DNA from: Gnetum montanum
Taxonomy: Eukaryota; Streptophyta; Gnetopsida; Gnetales; Gnetaceae
Assembly (NCBI GenBank): GCA_015680685.1
Contig: MNCI01002105.1
Span: 1 to 64,000, forward strand
DNA: 64,000 nt
Direction of reading: 5' to 3'
The number at the start of each line of letters is the position of its first letter. Positions within the stretch are counted from its first letter, which is position 1. Under the pieces are notes generated by a model that made no database searches, was not told where the DNA came from, and saw only the letters and a program-made list of their open reading frames with translations. Shown piece by piece: positions 11,079 through 22,429 of the stretch. The position numbers and the translations under genes were made by a program.

Positions 11079-13905
11079 ATGGCACCAAAGAGAGGACCCT
11101 AAGTAGAAAGGCCTTCCCAATCTAGGGATAAGCACCCATAAGGAGGAGGTGACCAATGGTAGCAACCACAATAACTCCAAGAGCTAGCCACTGAAGAAAC
11201 CCATGCAATGGGACCACTTCAGGAGGAGTCCAAAGTGGAATTTTTTTCATATTTTTCCACAGTGAAAACATTCCAATCTAGGCAGGACAAAGCCCCTAGG
11301 CTAAGCCTTAACCTCGAAGTTACCCTTACAAAGGCTTACTTGAAGAGGATAAGATCCAACGAGGCTTAGAGTTCTATTCTCCAAGAATTGAACTTTGGAC
11401 CCTTCATAGAGTTGGCACTAGAAGAAGTTTGCATATAATTACAAGGGTCTCCCATGTGGCTTATTGTCTCCATCAATGGAGAATGGTACATGGGGAAGAC
11501 CTCCCTATTCTATAATAATTAACAAGGAGATGCATCTATGAAAATCAAAGATATCATCATCTCCTACTTGGTTGAGGCCATTCCAGAGGTTCTCAGGTTG
11601 TTCAATACTGAGGCAAAGTTGGTAGAAATTTCTATCCAAGTGAACTCTAAAGCCAAAAAGGAGTAGGTTTAGCATCACTATGGAGTGGACCATAAGGAGT
11701 ATGGTATCTTCACAAAGGCAAAGCATGCATATTTCAAGATCATGGCATATCACCTAAACTCCACAATGAGGCCAAGTAAGGTGATAGCTTTCTTTGCCCT
11801 GGCATGCACTACTTTAGGTGAAAGAATTCTAGTTAACCTTACCTAGCTCATCTATCTAGAGATAGAAAAGTGCTTCAAGGAGAATGAGAAGAGAAGGAAG
11901 ATACTTTTCTTTCTATGCCTCATTTTCAAGTTATACAAAAGAGGAGATATAACATGTGATGTTAATGATATGAGTTATCACACTCCTTCCACATCATGGT
12001 AGGAGATGATGAAGGAAAATGTAGTAGCTAAATTACAAGAGGAGGAGAGGACACCACCACCACCACCTATAGGAGAAGCTAAACTAGAGGTTTTTACAGT
12101 TGTTGAAAGACTTCAAAAGCTTCGTGAGCTATAAATCAAGTAGTAATAAGGCTTAGCAGGTGATGGAGAACCCTCAATTTATCATCTAGTCTTCATCCAT
12201 CTTAATGAGGTCACCAGGATCATCAATTAGTTGGACCAAGAAACTATCTTGTTATTCTCAGATTGAAATAACTAGACACCTACAAGATTAAATCCAAGTT
12301 CCTAAGAAGTCACAATGTCCATTCTTGAACAAAAATTCCTTGAAATTTTAGGGAATGCTACAACTTTCTCTATTCTATTCAAGGAAGATGAGGGGACAAC
12401 TATCTTGGTCATGCAACATAAAGGCCAAGAGACAGCAATGGAAGTGATGGCCAATAGAATGGTTGAAGCCTTGAATGCGCCAGTAGCAACCATACCAAAA
12501 TCAGCATCATGGCAAACGTCTAAGCATCTGCACAAGGAAAGAGTGGTTGATTAAGTACTATCTAATATGAGGAAGTGTTGGAATGACTAGTGGAAGCTAG
12601 GAAACCTCTTCTAGATATCTTCGATGTCCCATATGAGATCACTATAATCCAAATGCAACTACTTGAGATAAAGGGAAAATTACTCATTGCTAATGCCCAA
12701 CTAGAGGCAACCATCACTGACAATCAATGGTTGGTTGTTGAGGTTGTAGAATTGCAAGCCCATCTCTTCGAGAGCTCATAAGGGATAAATATTTTCAATA
12801 GCTTCAACATAGACTACAAGAGGTTCAAAATGTGAAGGAAGTGGTGATCTTTGATGCATCCTTGTAGAAATACATGACCTTCAACACTAATAAGGACTTG
12901 TCACAAGTTTGTTAAAAAAAATTGGTCTTAACAACAAACAATCATTACCTATGAAATGTTGAGGAGTAAAAGGACCAAATGATCAAATTTATTCATCAAT
13001 AATAGAGCAACTAGCCAAGATTAACCTTGATCTAAGAAGGTTGGTAGCAAAGAATAAAAATCTCTTGATGGAGGAAGTCCATGTGCTTTGCTAGAAGTTA
13101 GTCATTGAGGTAGCCACATGGAATAATGAGGCCCTTAAATTTGAATGAGTAGATAACCATTACAAGTACTTTGTTGGAATCCTCAAAGAAGTTAATGAGA
13201 AAGAAATTTAGCTAATGAAGGACAAGATGAATGAGATCCTCTAGCAACTCTAATAATGAGACATTGTGTGGTAGCTCATCTTTGATGGATTGAACACATA
13301 TAACAAGGTAGAAATTCACCTAAGAAAGTTGTAGATTGAGGAGATAATAAAATACATGGATTTTTCCAACCTCCACTATGCAAACCTAGCTATGCTAACA
13401 TTATGAAGACTAAGGATAGAGTTGGAAAAACAAGTGGTTAATTTCTACCTCCATATGAGGCAAAATTCAAGCATCACAAGGTGACAAAACAATAGTTGGA
13501 GAAGGCCAATGTAAAACTTAAGGTTCTCAAAAGTAAATTCACTAATCAATAATTAGTCATTGAGAACCTAGTTAGAAGGATGAACAACTACTATGAGTTG
13601 TAGAACCTAGTAAAGACATTTGACATTGAACATAAATAGGTCATGGCATGGTTCATCAACATGAAGAAATTGTTTCCTTTGATGTTATGCCTATGGGACA
13701 TCCTTGTACCAGCCCACATCGATGAAGCCGTGTAGACTACCTATGACTCATGTTACAAAGAAGAAAAGATGAAGGCATTACTGGATTCTTTCAAACTTAT
13801 TCCAACAGCAACAGTAGCAACAAGATAGCCTTAACCACCAACAACACTAAAACCTGGTGAAAAACCTTCAATACCATAGGAGCCTCAACCTCCTAACACT
13901 CTTTG
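11079..13905 (+). pseudogene. E1 downstream ORF (Athila env-position ORF)
   Basis: A long decayed reading frame on the element's own strand beginning MAPKRGP at 11079. About 11540-11770 it reads KIKDIIISYLVEAIPEVLRLFN and later KAKHAYFKIMAYHLNSTMRPSK; about 11780-11960 it reads AFFALACTTLGERILVNLT and KRRKILFFLCLIFKLYKRGDIT. This alternation of W/F-rich helices and an L-C-x-x-Y/F-K-x-G-D-I motif resembles the plant-specific domain in the ORF after integrase of Athila elements (sometimes called env-like). The C-terminal half (12300-13650) is rich in E, K, L and Q and likely coiled-coil, ending in a P/T-rich tail. Most interruptions are TAG. Its function in the family is not established. Confidence 0.55.
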
Positions 13906-14153
13906 AGAATTCATCATGCCTCTGGTAACCTTACAAGCACATGCTACAATTTTTGTAAAGTGTTCAATTTTGCTGTAATGGACACTAATTTTTGGTATCT
14001 TGTACAATCTAGAATTTAGAGTTAGTATAGTCAGTTGGTCAATCTATTTGTTTATCTTCTAGCTAATAAATTCCATACTTTACAAAATTTTGTAAGAAGC
14101 TTAATCTTACTTTTGTTCACTAGAGAACAAGCTTTTAGTTAGTCATGGAGGTA

Positions 14154-15076
14154 TAATGAGTCATAATTAGATAAGTTGCATTGATGGGCATGCATTAACA
14201 TAGCCCTATCGTCATATCCCCATCAATGCATGGTTAAATGCATTGATAGAGATGCATCAATGCTAATGCATCGACGTTGATGCATCAATGTTGACATAAG
14301 AAAGGCCTATGTAACTGAGTGCACAAATCACATTTATGACATCTTAGATTCATAGCATAGCAAAGCCCCTATAGTTTCATTTCTCTAGAGCTAGAATATT
14401 TTTTTCTTAGTGCTTGCAATGTAAATTAAAGAGATTATACAATGCTTATTCAAACACCATGTACCTGAATGCATTGGTATGAATGACAATAAAGTCAAGA
14501 TTTCTAATATTCATTGTAGCGCGTAGACTAGATTACTCTTTACATTCAACACTTTAATTTCAATGCAATTTACATTCATGGTTTTAATTAATTAATATAA
14601 TTAATCATAAAAAATGTCAGTGTAACCACTTACAAGCATGACATATTACACTTGGTAATTCCAGTAGTAGCCATTTGATATGCCCTGAATAGCCACTTGG
14701 TAACCCAATAATGTTGATACTAGTTCAAGATGTGTACGATAAGTGAGAATAGTTGCGTTACATTAAGATAGTTAGTTACCAGATTAGTTAAGTAGTTAAA
14801 TAATTAACTGTTAAATCTTCATTTATTCATCTAGCTACTAGGATAAAAATATATAAAAATACTTATAAAAAATAAACATCATGTGTCTTAACTCACATTT
14901 AACAATACATATTGATAGCATAAGTGTGAGTTAGGAAAACACGAATCATACAACCCCTTACCTTACAATTTAATCCTATAAGAAACTTAGGAACTAAGTC
15001 TATAGAATTTGACAAAATGGCTAGTGAACACTTGTGATTTGTATGGTTAGATGAAGGGGATACTTGCTACTCATCA
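14154..15076 (+). repeat. 3' LTR of E1
   Basis: Starts TAATGAGT (the first G of TGATGAGT changed to A) and ends ACTCATCA. It aligns along its length with 1962-2800. It carries extra copies of a GATGCATC-type palindrome at about 14230-14300, missing from the 5' LTR. The sequence just upstream (GGAGGTA, 14148-14153) is at best a weak polypurine tract. Confidence 0.85.
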
Positions 15077-15081
15077 ATTGT
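15077..15081. repeat. right target-site duplication of E1 (decayed)
   Basis: ATTGT, paired with ATCAC at 1957-1961. The differences are transitions explained by CpG decay of ATCGC. E0 sequence resumes here on the minus strand. Confidence 0.4.
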
Positions 15082-15474
15082 CATAGCTCTTATATCTTCA
15101 CCTATGGTCCCTTGATTCATATCTTCTAGGTTTGGAGAAGGTCCTAGGCTTTGAGGCCCTTCTTGTTCTAGGACTTGTTCCATCCCCTCTAGGATTGTCC
15201 ATAATAGTTGAATGTAGTGTTTGATAGTAAGGGTTAGAATGGGCATACGAGACTCGTGCTTGCAGTGGTTCATTCCAATTCTCTTCAATATAGATCCTAT
15301 CATTACTTCTATTAGTGTTCTCATCGTGTGATAGACTATACACCTTATGTGAAGGAGACATGCTTTTATTTAATAATTTGTGTGTATTAAAATATTAATT
15401 TTTCTTAAAAGATATGTCATTGCTTATTTTACAGTAATCATTTATAATATAACTAATCTAGATAACTAGTATCA
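15082..15474 (-). pseudogene. gag: 5' leader and N-terminal gag of E0
   Basis: On the minus strand a frame opens with MSPSHKVYSLSHDENTN at 15361 and stays open to 15098; it is R/S/N/P-rich as expected for a disordered gag N-terminus. From 15362 to 15474 lies AT-rich leader between the primer site and gag. Reading on past E1, the protein would continue at 1961 into the gag core at 1480-1700. No domain is recognised in this short part; the assignment comes from its position 3' of the E0 primer site. Confidence 0.55.
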
Positions 15475-15492
15475 TCCCTGGCAATGGTGTCA
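15475..15492 (-). other. primer-binding site of E0, tRNA-Asp type
   Basis: On the minus strand TGACACCATTGCCAGGGA, 14 of 18 positions equal to the tRNA-Asp-complementary site; all four differences are A for G. It follows the LTR end CTCATCA by one base. This fixes E0 as a minus-strand element with its 5' LTR on the right. Confidence 0.75.
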
Positions 15493-15493
15493 A

Positions 15494-16407
15494 TGATGAG
15501 CAACAAGAATTTTCTATGCCCAACCATACAAATTGCAAGCATTCATATACAATTTAATTGAATTCTATGGATGAAACTAATGTGGTATCTACATTATTAA
15601 CCATTAATCATAAGTCACTACCTTCTCACTTGGACTAGTCGTAGTTTCATCATATATGATTTAGTCCAAAGTAAGATGTATGATTATTAATGTTATTGGG
15701 GTCTTAAACTAACTAAATAATAATGTAGAAATTAATTATTTAATCTAATTAATAATAAAATTAAATCTAAACTATCTTAAGGATGATAAGTGTCTATTCC
15801 CAACTTGTCGTACACATCTTGAACTCACATATCCACTACTGGGATTACCAAGAAAATACATGTTTATGCTTTAAATTGGTCACACTCATTCTACCAATTG
15901 ATTAATATGCATGTAAATGTAAATATTAACAAAGTACATGGAAAGTAAATTGCATTGGAAGTAAATCTATTCTAAGTCAAAGTGCTACAATGAATATGAA
16001 TCAATCTCGATTTTATTAGCATTCATGGAATGTATCTAAGTATAATGCCACTTGAATAAGATGTTATACAACTAACTTAAATCCATGTTGTGGGCACTTG
16101 CTAACTATTTGTAAAGATTATGCAATAAAACTGAAAGAGTTTAGCTATACTATTAATCAAATGGTTTCAAATACACAATGGGTGCTCACATATTTATAGA
16201 TAAATATAGACAGTACATCAATAAGGATCCATTAACTCATTTGGATATGTCACTGAGGATGCATCAACATAGCTAAGTTATAATAGATGCAATATAGCAT
16301 CTATGATATAGCAAATGCGATGTAGCAGACAACTAAGATGCATCAACGAAGATGCTACAGTGTAGATGCAATGTAGCATCTACAATATAGCATTTACGAT
16401 ATCTCAG
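15494..16407 (-). repeat. 5' LTR of E0
   Basis: On the plus strand it opens with TGATGAG at 15494, the inverted LTR terminus. The right limit is less certain; CGATATCTCA ending at 16407 would give a minus-strand start TGAGATATCG and a length of about 914 bp, close to the 923 bp of the E1 3' LTR. A minus-strand TATA-like CTATAAATATG lies near 16187-16197. The U3 part (about 16230-16400) contains repeated TAGATGC...GCATCTA palindromes. Confidence 0.65.
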
Positions 16408-16418
16408 TTGATTAATAT

Positions 16419-17277
16419 TGATGAAGTATTAAAGTTTCATATTGATGTGGTGTTGCCCTATTGAACAGGCTACATCGACGTAGTGTTTGCTATGTTTATG
16501 AGGCCCCATTAACATAGCTCCATAATAAAGTCTACAAATACACACTCACCAGCCATGTTTATGGATGTCATATGATAGTTGTAGTAGAGCTCTTGCAATT
16601 TTATCATTTGAAAGTTAGAATATTTTTTTGCATGCCTATAGTAGGATTTAGAAAGTGTACGAATCTTTATTCGAGCACATAACTGAGCATACTAGTGTGA
16701 ATGACAATAAAGATGAACTTTTTGATCAAACCTTGTAGCACTTGGAATATATTAATGATTTATTTCTGCATTTACTATTTTCATTAATTATGAAATTAAT
16801 TAATATATACTAGATTTTAATTGATTAATTAATTAAGCTAAATAGATTTAATACATAAGTACGATTACTTCGAGCATAACATACAACACTTGATACTCCT
16901 AGAACTGCTTAACGCTTGGTAACCCAACAGTGTTGTATGTGTTCAAGACATGTATGGAAAGTGGGATCAAATGCTTATGTTAGGATAGGTATTAATTAGC
17001 AATTAGATTAGTTAAATTGGTTCATAAGCTAAGTTTCAACTTGTTGTTAATAATAGAAAAATAAAATATAAAATAATAAAAATCATGTGTCTCAACTACA
17101 CTTAACCATACAACTAAGCTCCATAAGTGTAGTTGGGAAGACAACGATCATGATAATTAGATTTCATGTTCTAGCACTAGTGTATGTGGGAACTTAAGGT
17201 CTCTAGAATTTGATCAAATTGTGCTTGAATGCTTGTAATTCGTATGGTTGGGCATAGGGCATACTTGCCACTCATCA
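16419..17277 (+). repeat. 5' LTR of E2
   Basis: Begins TGATGAAGT and ends CACTCATCA; 859 bp. Shared blocks with the E1 LTRs include the T-A-A-T-T-A-A-T-rich middle, TTGGTAACCCAA and GTTCAAGA segments (about 16918-16950) and the CATGTGTCT...TAAGTGTAGTTGGGAAGA region. It lies head to head with the E0 LTR, about 11 bp apart. Confidence 0.8.
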
Positions 17278-17278
17278 T

Positions 17279-17296
17279 TGGTGCCATTTCTTCGGA
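17279..17296 (+). other. primer-binding site of E2, tRNA-Asp type (decayed)
   Basis: TGGTGCCATTTCTTCGGA, one base after the LTR end, still close to TGGCGCCGTTGCCGGGGA in its first ten bases. The identity is supported by the better-kept sites in E0 and E1 at the same position. Confidence 0.6.
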
Positions 17297-17519
17297 TCTT
17301 TAGTTTGTTACATGTGCTATCTAGGATTTAGTGAAAAATTATTCAAGATTTTTGAACAAACCCTAAAGTCATCTCATACATTAAAATAACTATAACACTT
17401 ATAAGAAAGCACACTGCATTTTTTGTCTTCTAATACAAGCTGTCTTCTTCTCACGAGAGTGGTTCTCCATCCAAGTCTAACAGAGTAAATCAGTAGGTGC
17501 CCCAGCAATATAGAGTGAT

Positions 17520-19945
17520 ATATGCTCATACTAATGACTATATACCCAATTTCACATTCATCCTACATCAAGATGAACTATTACGAAGGCGAGACATGGA
17601 GGGAAACATTATGTTGTAGCATGATTGATCCATTCTTGCAATGCTTCAACAAAATTTATGTATTTGGGCATCCAAGGGCTTTATGTTGAATATGTTGTGT
17701 AGGATAGTAATGCCAAGGATTATCATCCCACCAATGCACAATGTCCAAGGGATCAATGGCTATAGTAGCATTATGAATCTATGAAGGGGAAGTGGTCCAA
17801 TGATTCCTCATTCTTGATGTACCAAAAAGATGGTGGAGAACCCTTATCTAGGGGTTTTCCATTTAGAGAAACTCCTCTCTTTGACTTTGATGAAGGAGGT
17901 CAAAACAAAAACTTGCAATCCACAATACATAATCTTGGTTCTAGCAAGAATGAATCCCATGAAAAAGGGGGATCCAAAAAGGAGATTCATGGTAGGGATG
18001 TGGGTAAGTAATATGATCATGATCATGGCTACAACTACTAAAGAGGGGGTGGCAGGCACCATGATGATGTTATTCCTTCTTCTTCTTCACCTTTGTTGTC
18101 ATCCGCTTCCTCTTCTAGCTCTAAACATAATTGTAGGGGATGTGATCGTGATGAATGTAACTGATGGAACTAAGATGATCATAAGGACCATCAAGTAAGT
18201 CAAGATTTAAGGCATGGGCATTCAAGAGAGGCCCATCACCATGAATGAAGGGGTAGTAGAGGGCATCATAGGCACCAAGATCATGGTTGCAATGTGCCTT
18301 TATGCAATACCCAAAGTATGCTAAACATCGCAAAGCTAGTAAGAATTTCGACAAGGCACATAAAGAATAGCTGAATGAAGAGGCTAGATATGAACAATAT
18401 CTCAAATTTCAAAGGGAAATATAACTCAGATCCATAGAATCATCTTTAGGCTTTCCACGATGCTTGTGCATTGCAAAATATAGAAAACAACTAGCAAAAG
18501 CTTAAGTTATTTCCTAGGATACTCATTAAAGAAGTAGAAAGCTGGTACTAGTCCTTGGAGCTAGAATCAATCCATAGGTAGAGTATGATGCTTGAATTGT
18601 TTAATGACAAATATCACTTGTACTCCCAAGTGTCAAACTTGAAGAGGCAGATCCAAAGATGGAAGCAAGGAACACATGAGTCGTTGGATGCTGTCATGGA
18701 TAGATATTATTCTCTATTGCATAGATGTCATAGCCATGGCTATTCTCAATAGGAACAACTTTGCCATATCATAAATGGGCTCCAACCAAAAATGAGAAGA
18801 ACTCTTAGAGTTTATGCCCAAGGGTAATTGTTAGAGTTAAAAGCCCATCAAATCCAAAGGTTGATTAAGCAAGTAGCAAAAGAAAAAGAAGAGTTAAGGA
18901 AACACAAAAATGAAAAAGAATATAATTTTGAACCTTCAATTTGCAATAGTGGGGTTTGATTTTATGATAATGAGAAGGAATCAACACTTGATGAGGTGGT
19001 GAATTGGAAAACATTACCACTTCAAAAATTTACCTCTAAAATTTTGACTAAGGTAGATAAGTTATGGGACTCTATGAATAGAAAATTTTAAGTTCTCCTA
19101 AAAATTGTTGAAGAGTACAAAGAACAAAGTTGTGATCATGACTACAAGAGGTGAAAGGAATATGAACATGACAATCAAAGGAGTAAGGGAAAGATTGTTG
19201 TAGTAGATGAAGTTGTGGAAATTGAATCAAATGATGATGGTGGATGTGACATCTGCCAATATGAATATCCTAAGGGATGTTGCCCCATCGTGTTACACTT
19301 ACAAGAGTCTAGGTTGTATGCTCTAACTCCACAACTAGAAAAAAGATAAATACCTAGATGAATGTCTTATACTCAAGGCAATCCTAGGTAGTTCCATCAA
19401 TAATAACAATATTATCCAAGTGGAACTCCACTACAACCATATGAGCAGTATTAATAGTGGCACCAACCATAGTCACTTGGGATGCCACCACCAAGGTAGA
19501 GATACCCTTACAAGTAGCTAGATCCATATGGGCATTACATTTAGCAACCCTTGTCTTCATGTGACTCTTCTAGTCATGTTTCTTCTTTCCAATATCACTA
19601 CTACCCTCCCAAATGATATAGAGCTCATTCTCGACATTCCAAGAGGGATACCACTTTCTATCCTTATTCTCCTTCTATTCCTGCACCTATTCCTCCATTC
19701 TTAATGCAACTACTACTTACTACATCCATGTAGGATGAAATTCTAGCTTAGCCATAGCAAAAAAATGCTACTAGGACCATCAATCTACAACTGGTTCATC
19801 AATCGAGTGGTTCAAAACCTCATGCTCATAAAAGACCATTCTACTAATCCAACAGCCCTACTAAGCCCTCACAAACTCAGGCAGTTGGTCACCCTACTCC
19901 TACCTCATCCTCTGAAAACCATTCCATTGGGTCCCCTTCAAACCA
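17520..19945 (+). pseudogene. gag: E2 gag and linker
   Basis: Same order as E1: N-terminal part around 17540-17780 (FTFILHQDE in both), a D/H/K/R-rich low-complexity middle (17950-18330), the core at about 18390-18880, and a cysteine-rich patch near 19246-19290 (CDICQYEYPKGCCP) in the nucleocapsid position. From 19320 to 19945 a P/Q/N/S-rich linker leads into protease. Stops are numerous, many of them TAG. Confidence 0.65.
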
Positions 19946-19946
19946 A

Positions 19947-20453
19947 ATGCTACCAAAGATCTTTACTATTATGTTCACTCATGTCGTATCTAATTGGATC
20001 CAAGTTAGTAACATTTCTAGGAAATTAGCCAATCCTGGAAGTCCTCTTATCTATTTACAAATTGTTAAGAATGAACCATGTAAAGCACTTCTTGATTTAA
20101 GTTACAATGTGAACTTGATTTCTCATGAGATGTATACTACTTGGAACCTATCACCTCTCAAAAGGAGCAATATCCAATTGGAATTGGTAGAGCAATCCAT
20201 TACTATTCCATTGGGACTAGTAGAAAACATTATAACCACCATCTATGGGTGGTTTGATCTTGTCAATTTCCTAGTAATCAAGGTTGAGAACTACAAAGGG
20301 AACTTCCCAATCATTATAGGAAGGACATGGCTAAGCACTATTGATGCAAGAATGGACATCAGAGATCTTTCCCTAGAGATATCTAAGGCAAATGCATTTG
20401 AAAAGATCAAGAAAAAGTGGGTTCCATGCATTGCATACAGTGATATAGGATGA
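19947..20453 (+). pseudogene. PR: E2 aspartic protease (retropepsin), open 168-codon stretch
   Basis: The longest clean frame in the left half of the window. CKALLDLSYNVNLI carries the catalytic Asp in the family pattern A-L-L-D-L-G-x-x-x-N-L-I, with Ser in place of Gly. PIIIGRTWLSTIDARMDI corresponds to the P-I-I-L-G-R-P-F-L-A-T block that follows the flap. A charged tail (FEKIKKKW) leads to a stop at 20451-20453. Upstream residues MFTHVVSNWIQVSNISRKL are part of the linker. Inactive as part of a broken polyprotein. Confidence 0.75.
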
Positions 20454-20869
20454 AATTACATGCAAAAAATTTGATCTATGAAATGATCATCTATTTCTAC
20501 ATGCAGGTAGTGTGCACATGAAGTAAATATTCAAGGTTTTCTATACGTAGCAGCCACAAAGAAAGAGGGCACCTTCTAGCTAATTGTTGATTTTGATAGT
20601 AACACAATGTGCATGGAACCTACTGAGAGCCTAAAATGCACTTATGTTGTAGGCATGGATGAACTAGAGCAAGTTCATCACCAACTCTTTGATAATGAAA
20701 ATGATGATACCACTTAGGGGGAGTTGGAGATTCCTAAGAATTTCAAACAAGAGCCCATAGAGTTGAAAGCTCTACCTACTAGCCTAGAATATGCATATAC
20801 ATTCTTGAAAAATGGCAAGCTGGTCATACTTAATGCTAAACTTTCTCTTAAGTAAAAAGTAAAACTATT

Positions 20870-22260
20870 GAAAGTGATCAACAGATGGCAACAACATTTT
20901 CTTGGTCATATCGTAAACTTACTGGAATTAATCCATGGATGTGCCAGCACTACATTTATACTAATTCATCCATGAAGCCAAGAAGACAACTATAATAGTG
21001 GTTGAATCCAAAATTGAAGCAAATCATCAAAGAGGAGATTGAGCAACTCCTTAAGGTAGGGTTCATCTACACCATTTCAGATAGCAAATTGGTCAATCCA
21101 CTCATGATAGTGCCAAAGAGAGATGGCAAATGGAAACTTTGTATCAATTTTAGGTTGTTAAACATGGCAACATTCAAAGATCATTTTCTATTTCCATTCA
21201 TTAATTAGGTGTTGGAAACCATATTTGGGCATTACTATCATAGTTTTTTGGATGGTTATAGTGGCTATAACCAAATCCAAATCATGCTAGAGGATCAAGC
21301 TAAAACAACATTCACGAGTCCTTGGGGGACTTTTTCATATCACATGATGCCTTCTGGTCTATACAATGCTCCTGCCACTTTTTAATGCCTGATCTTAAGC
21401 ATCTTTTAGCAGCAAATTGGTAGTGGAGTGGAAGTCTTTATGGATGACTCTCTACATATGATGCTATGTTCAAGAAAGCCTTGGTCCACCTTGAGCAAGT
21501 AATAAAAAGATGTATGGAAATAAATTTATGGCTCATTTGGCAAAATAGCCATCTCATGGTCCAAGAAGGCATTGTATTGGAACACAGAATTTCATAGGAA
21601 GGGATCGAGGTAGACCCTAAAAAGATAAGGATCATCCAAGGAATGACCCGCCAACTAGAAATCATCAAAGATGTTCAGTCATTCCTTAGACACAATAGCT
21701 ACTACTAGTGATTTATAGAAAATTTCTCTAAGATCGCAAAACCATTTGTCAATTTCACAAAAAACGATGCTCCATTCATCTAGACTAAGAAATGCAAAAA
21801 TGCATTCCAAAGCCTCAAGAAAAAGCTCATAAATACTCCAATTCTATGAGCACATGATTGGTCTAGACCATTTCATATAATGACAAATGCATCTAATTAT
21901 GTCTTGGGAACCATGCTTACATAGTTGGATGATAAGAAATGTCCATATGACATTCACTATGCTAGTCAAAGAATTGTGGATGCATAGTTGAATTACACCA
22001 TCACAAAGAAAAAACTAATAATGGTGGTGTATGCTCTAGAAAAGTTTAAGCACTACATGCTTAGATAAAGTGTTTATGCAAACTGATCACAGTGTCATCT
22101 ACTTCATCTTGAACAAGCCAATGGTGAGCCCCAATGTCATATGATGGCTACTGATCTTGCAAGAATTCAATCTTACAATGGTACATCAAAATGGAATTGA
22201 GAATGTGGTGATTGATCACTTGTCTCGGTTACGATGGGATAGAAAAGAGAAGAAAAGCCC
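20870..22260 (+). pseudogene. RT-RH: E2 reverse transcriptase and RNase H
   Basis: EQLLKVGFIYTISDSKLVNP and VPKRDGKWKLCINFRLLN (21040-21165) are the N-terminal fingers of a gypsy RT (the R-x-C-x-D-Y-R-x-L-N block, with D-Y changed to N-F). GYSGYNQIQI follows at about 21255, TTFTSPWGTF at 21305, then APATF and a VFIDD remnant (21435-21450) in which a one-base change disrupts the frame. The connection and RNase H continue to 22260 with a QTDHSVIYFILNK segment in place of the usual T-D-H-x-A-L. Confidence 0.75.
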
Positions 22261-22429
22261 ACTCTAAGACCAATTTTCTAATGAACTTCTCTTTACTAGT
22301 GTAATAAGTGAATAAGTGCCCATGGAACCAAAATGGTATGTTGACATCCTCACTTATCTTCTCACTCATGAGATGCCACAAGATCTAGACTATAGGAAGA
22401 AACAACAATTTCTTCATTAGGCTAAGTAC

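Larger units (their letters stand above)
1962..15076 (+). mobile_element. E1, complete Athila-like Ty3/gypsy LTR retrotransposon
   Basis: A 13.1-kb element bounded by two related LTRs (1962-2800 and 14154-15076). It has a primer-binding site just inside the 5' LTR, then gag, protease, reverse transcriptase, RNase H, integrase, a long spacer and an extra ORF before the 3' LTR. The tRNA-Asp-type primer site and the extra sense-strand ORF downstream of integrase are typical of the Athila clade. LTR ends are TGATGAGT and ACTCATCA, an 8-bp perfect inverted repeat. In an 80-base stretch (2192-2271 against 14425-14503) I count eight substitutions, all transitions, and one 1-base gap, so the insertion is old. 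All coding regions carry stops. It sits inside the gag of E0. Confidence 0.85.
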
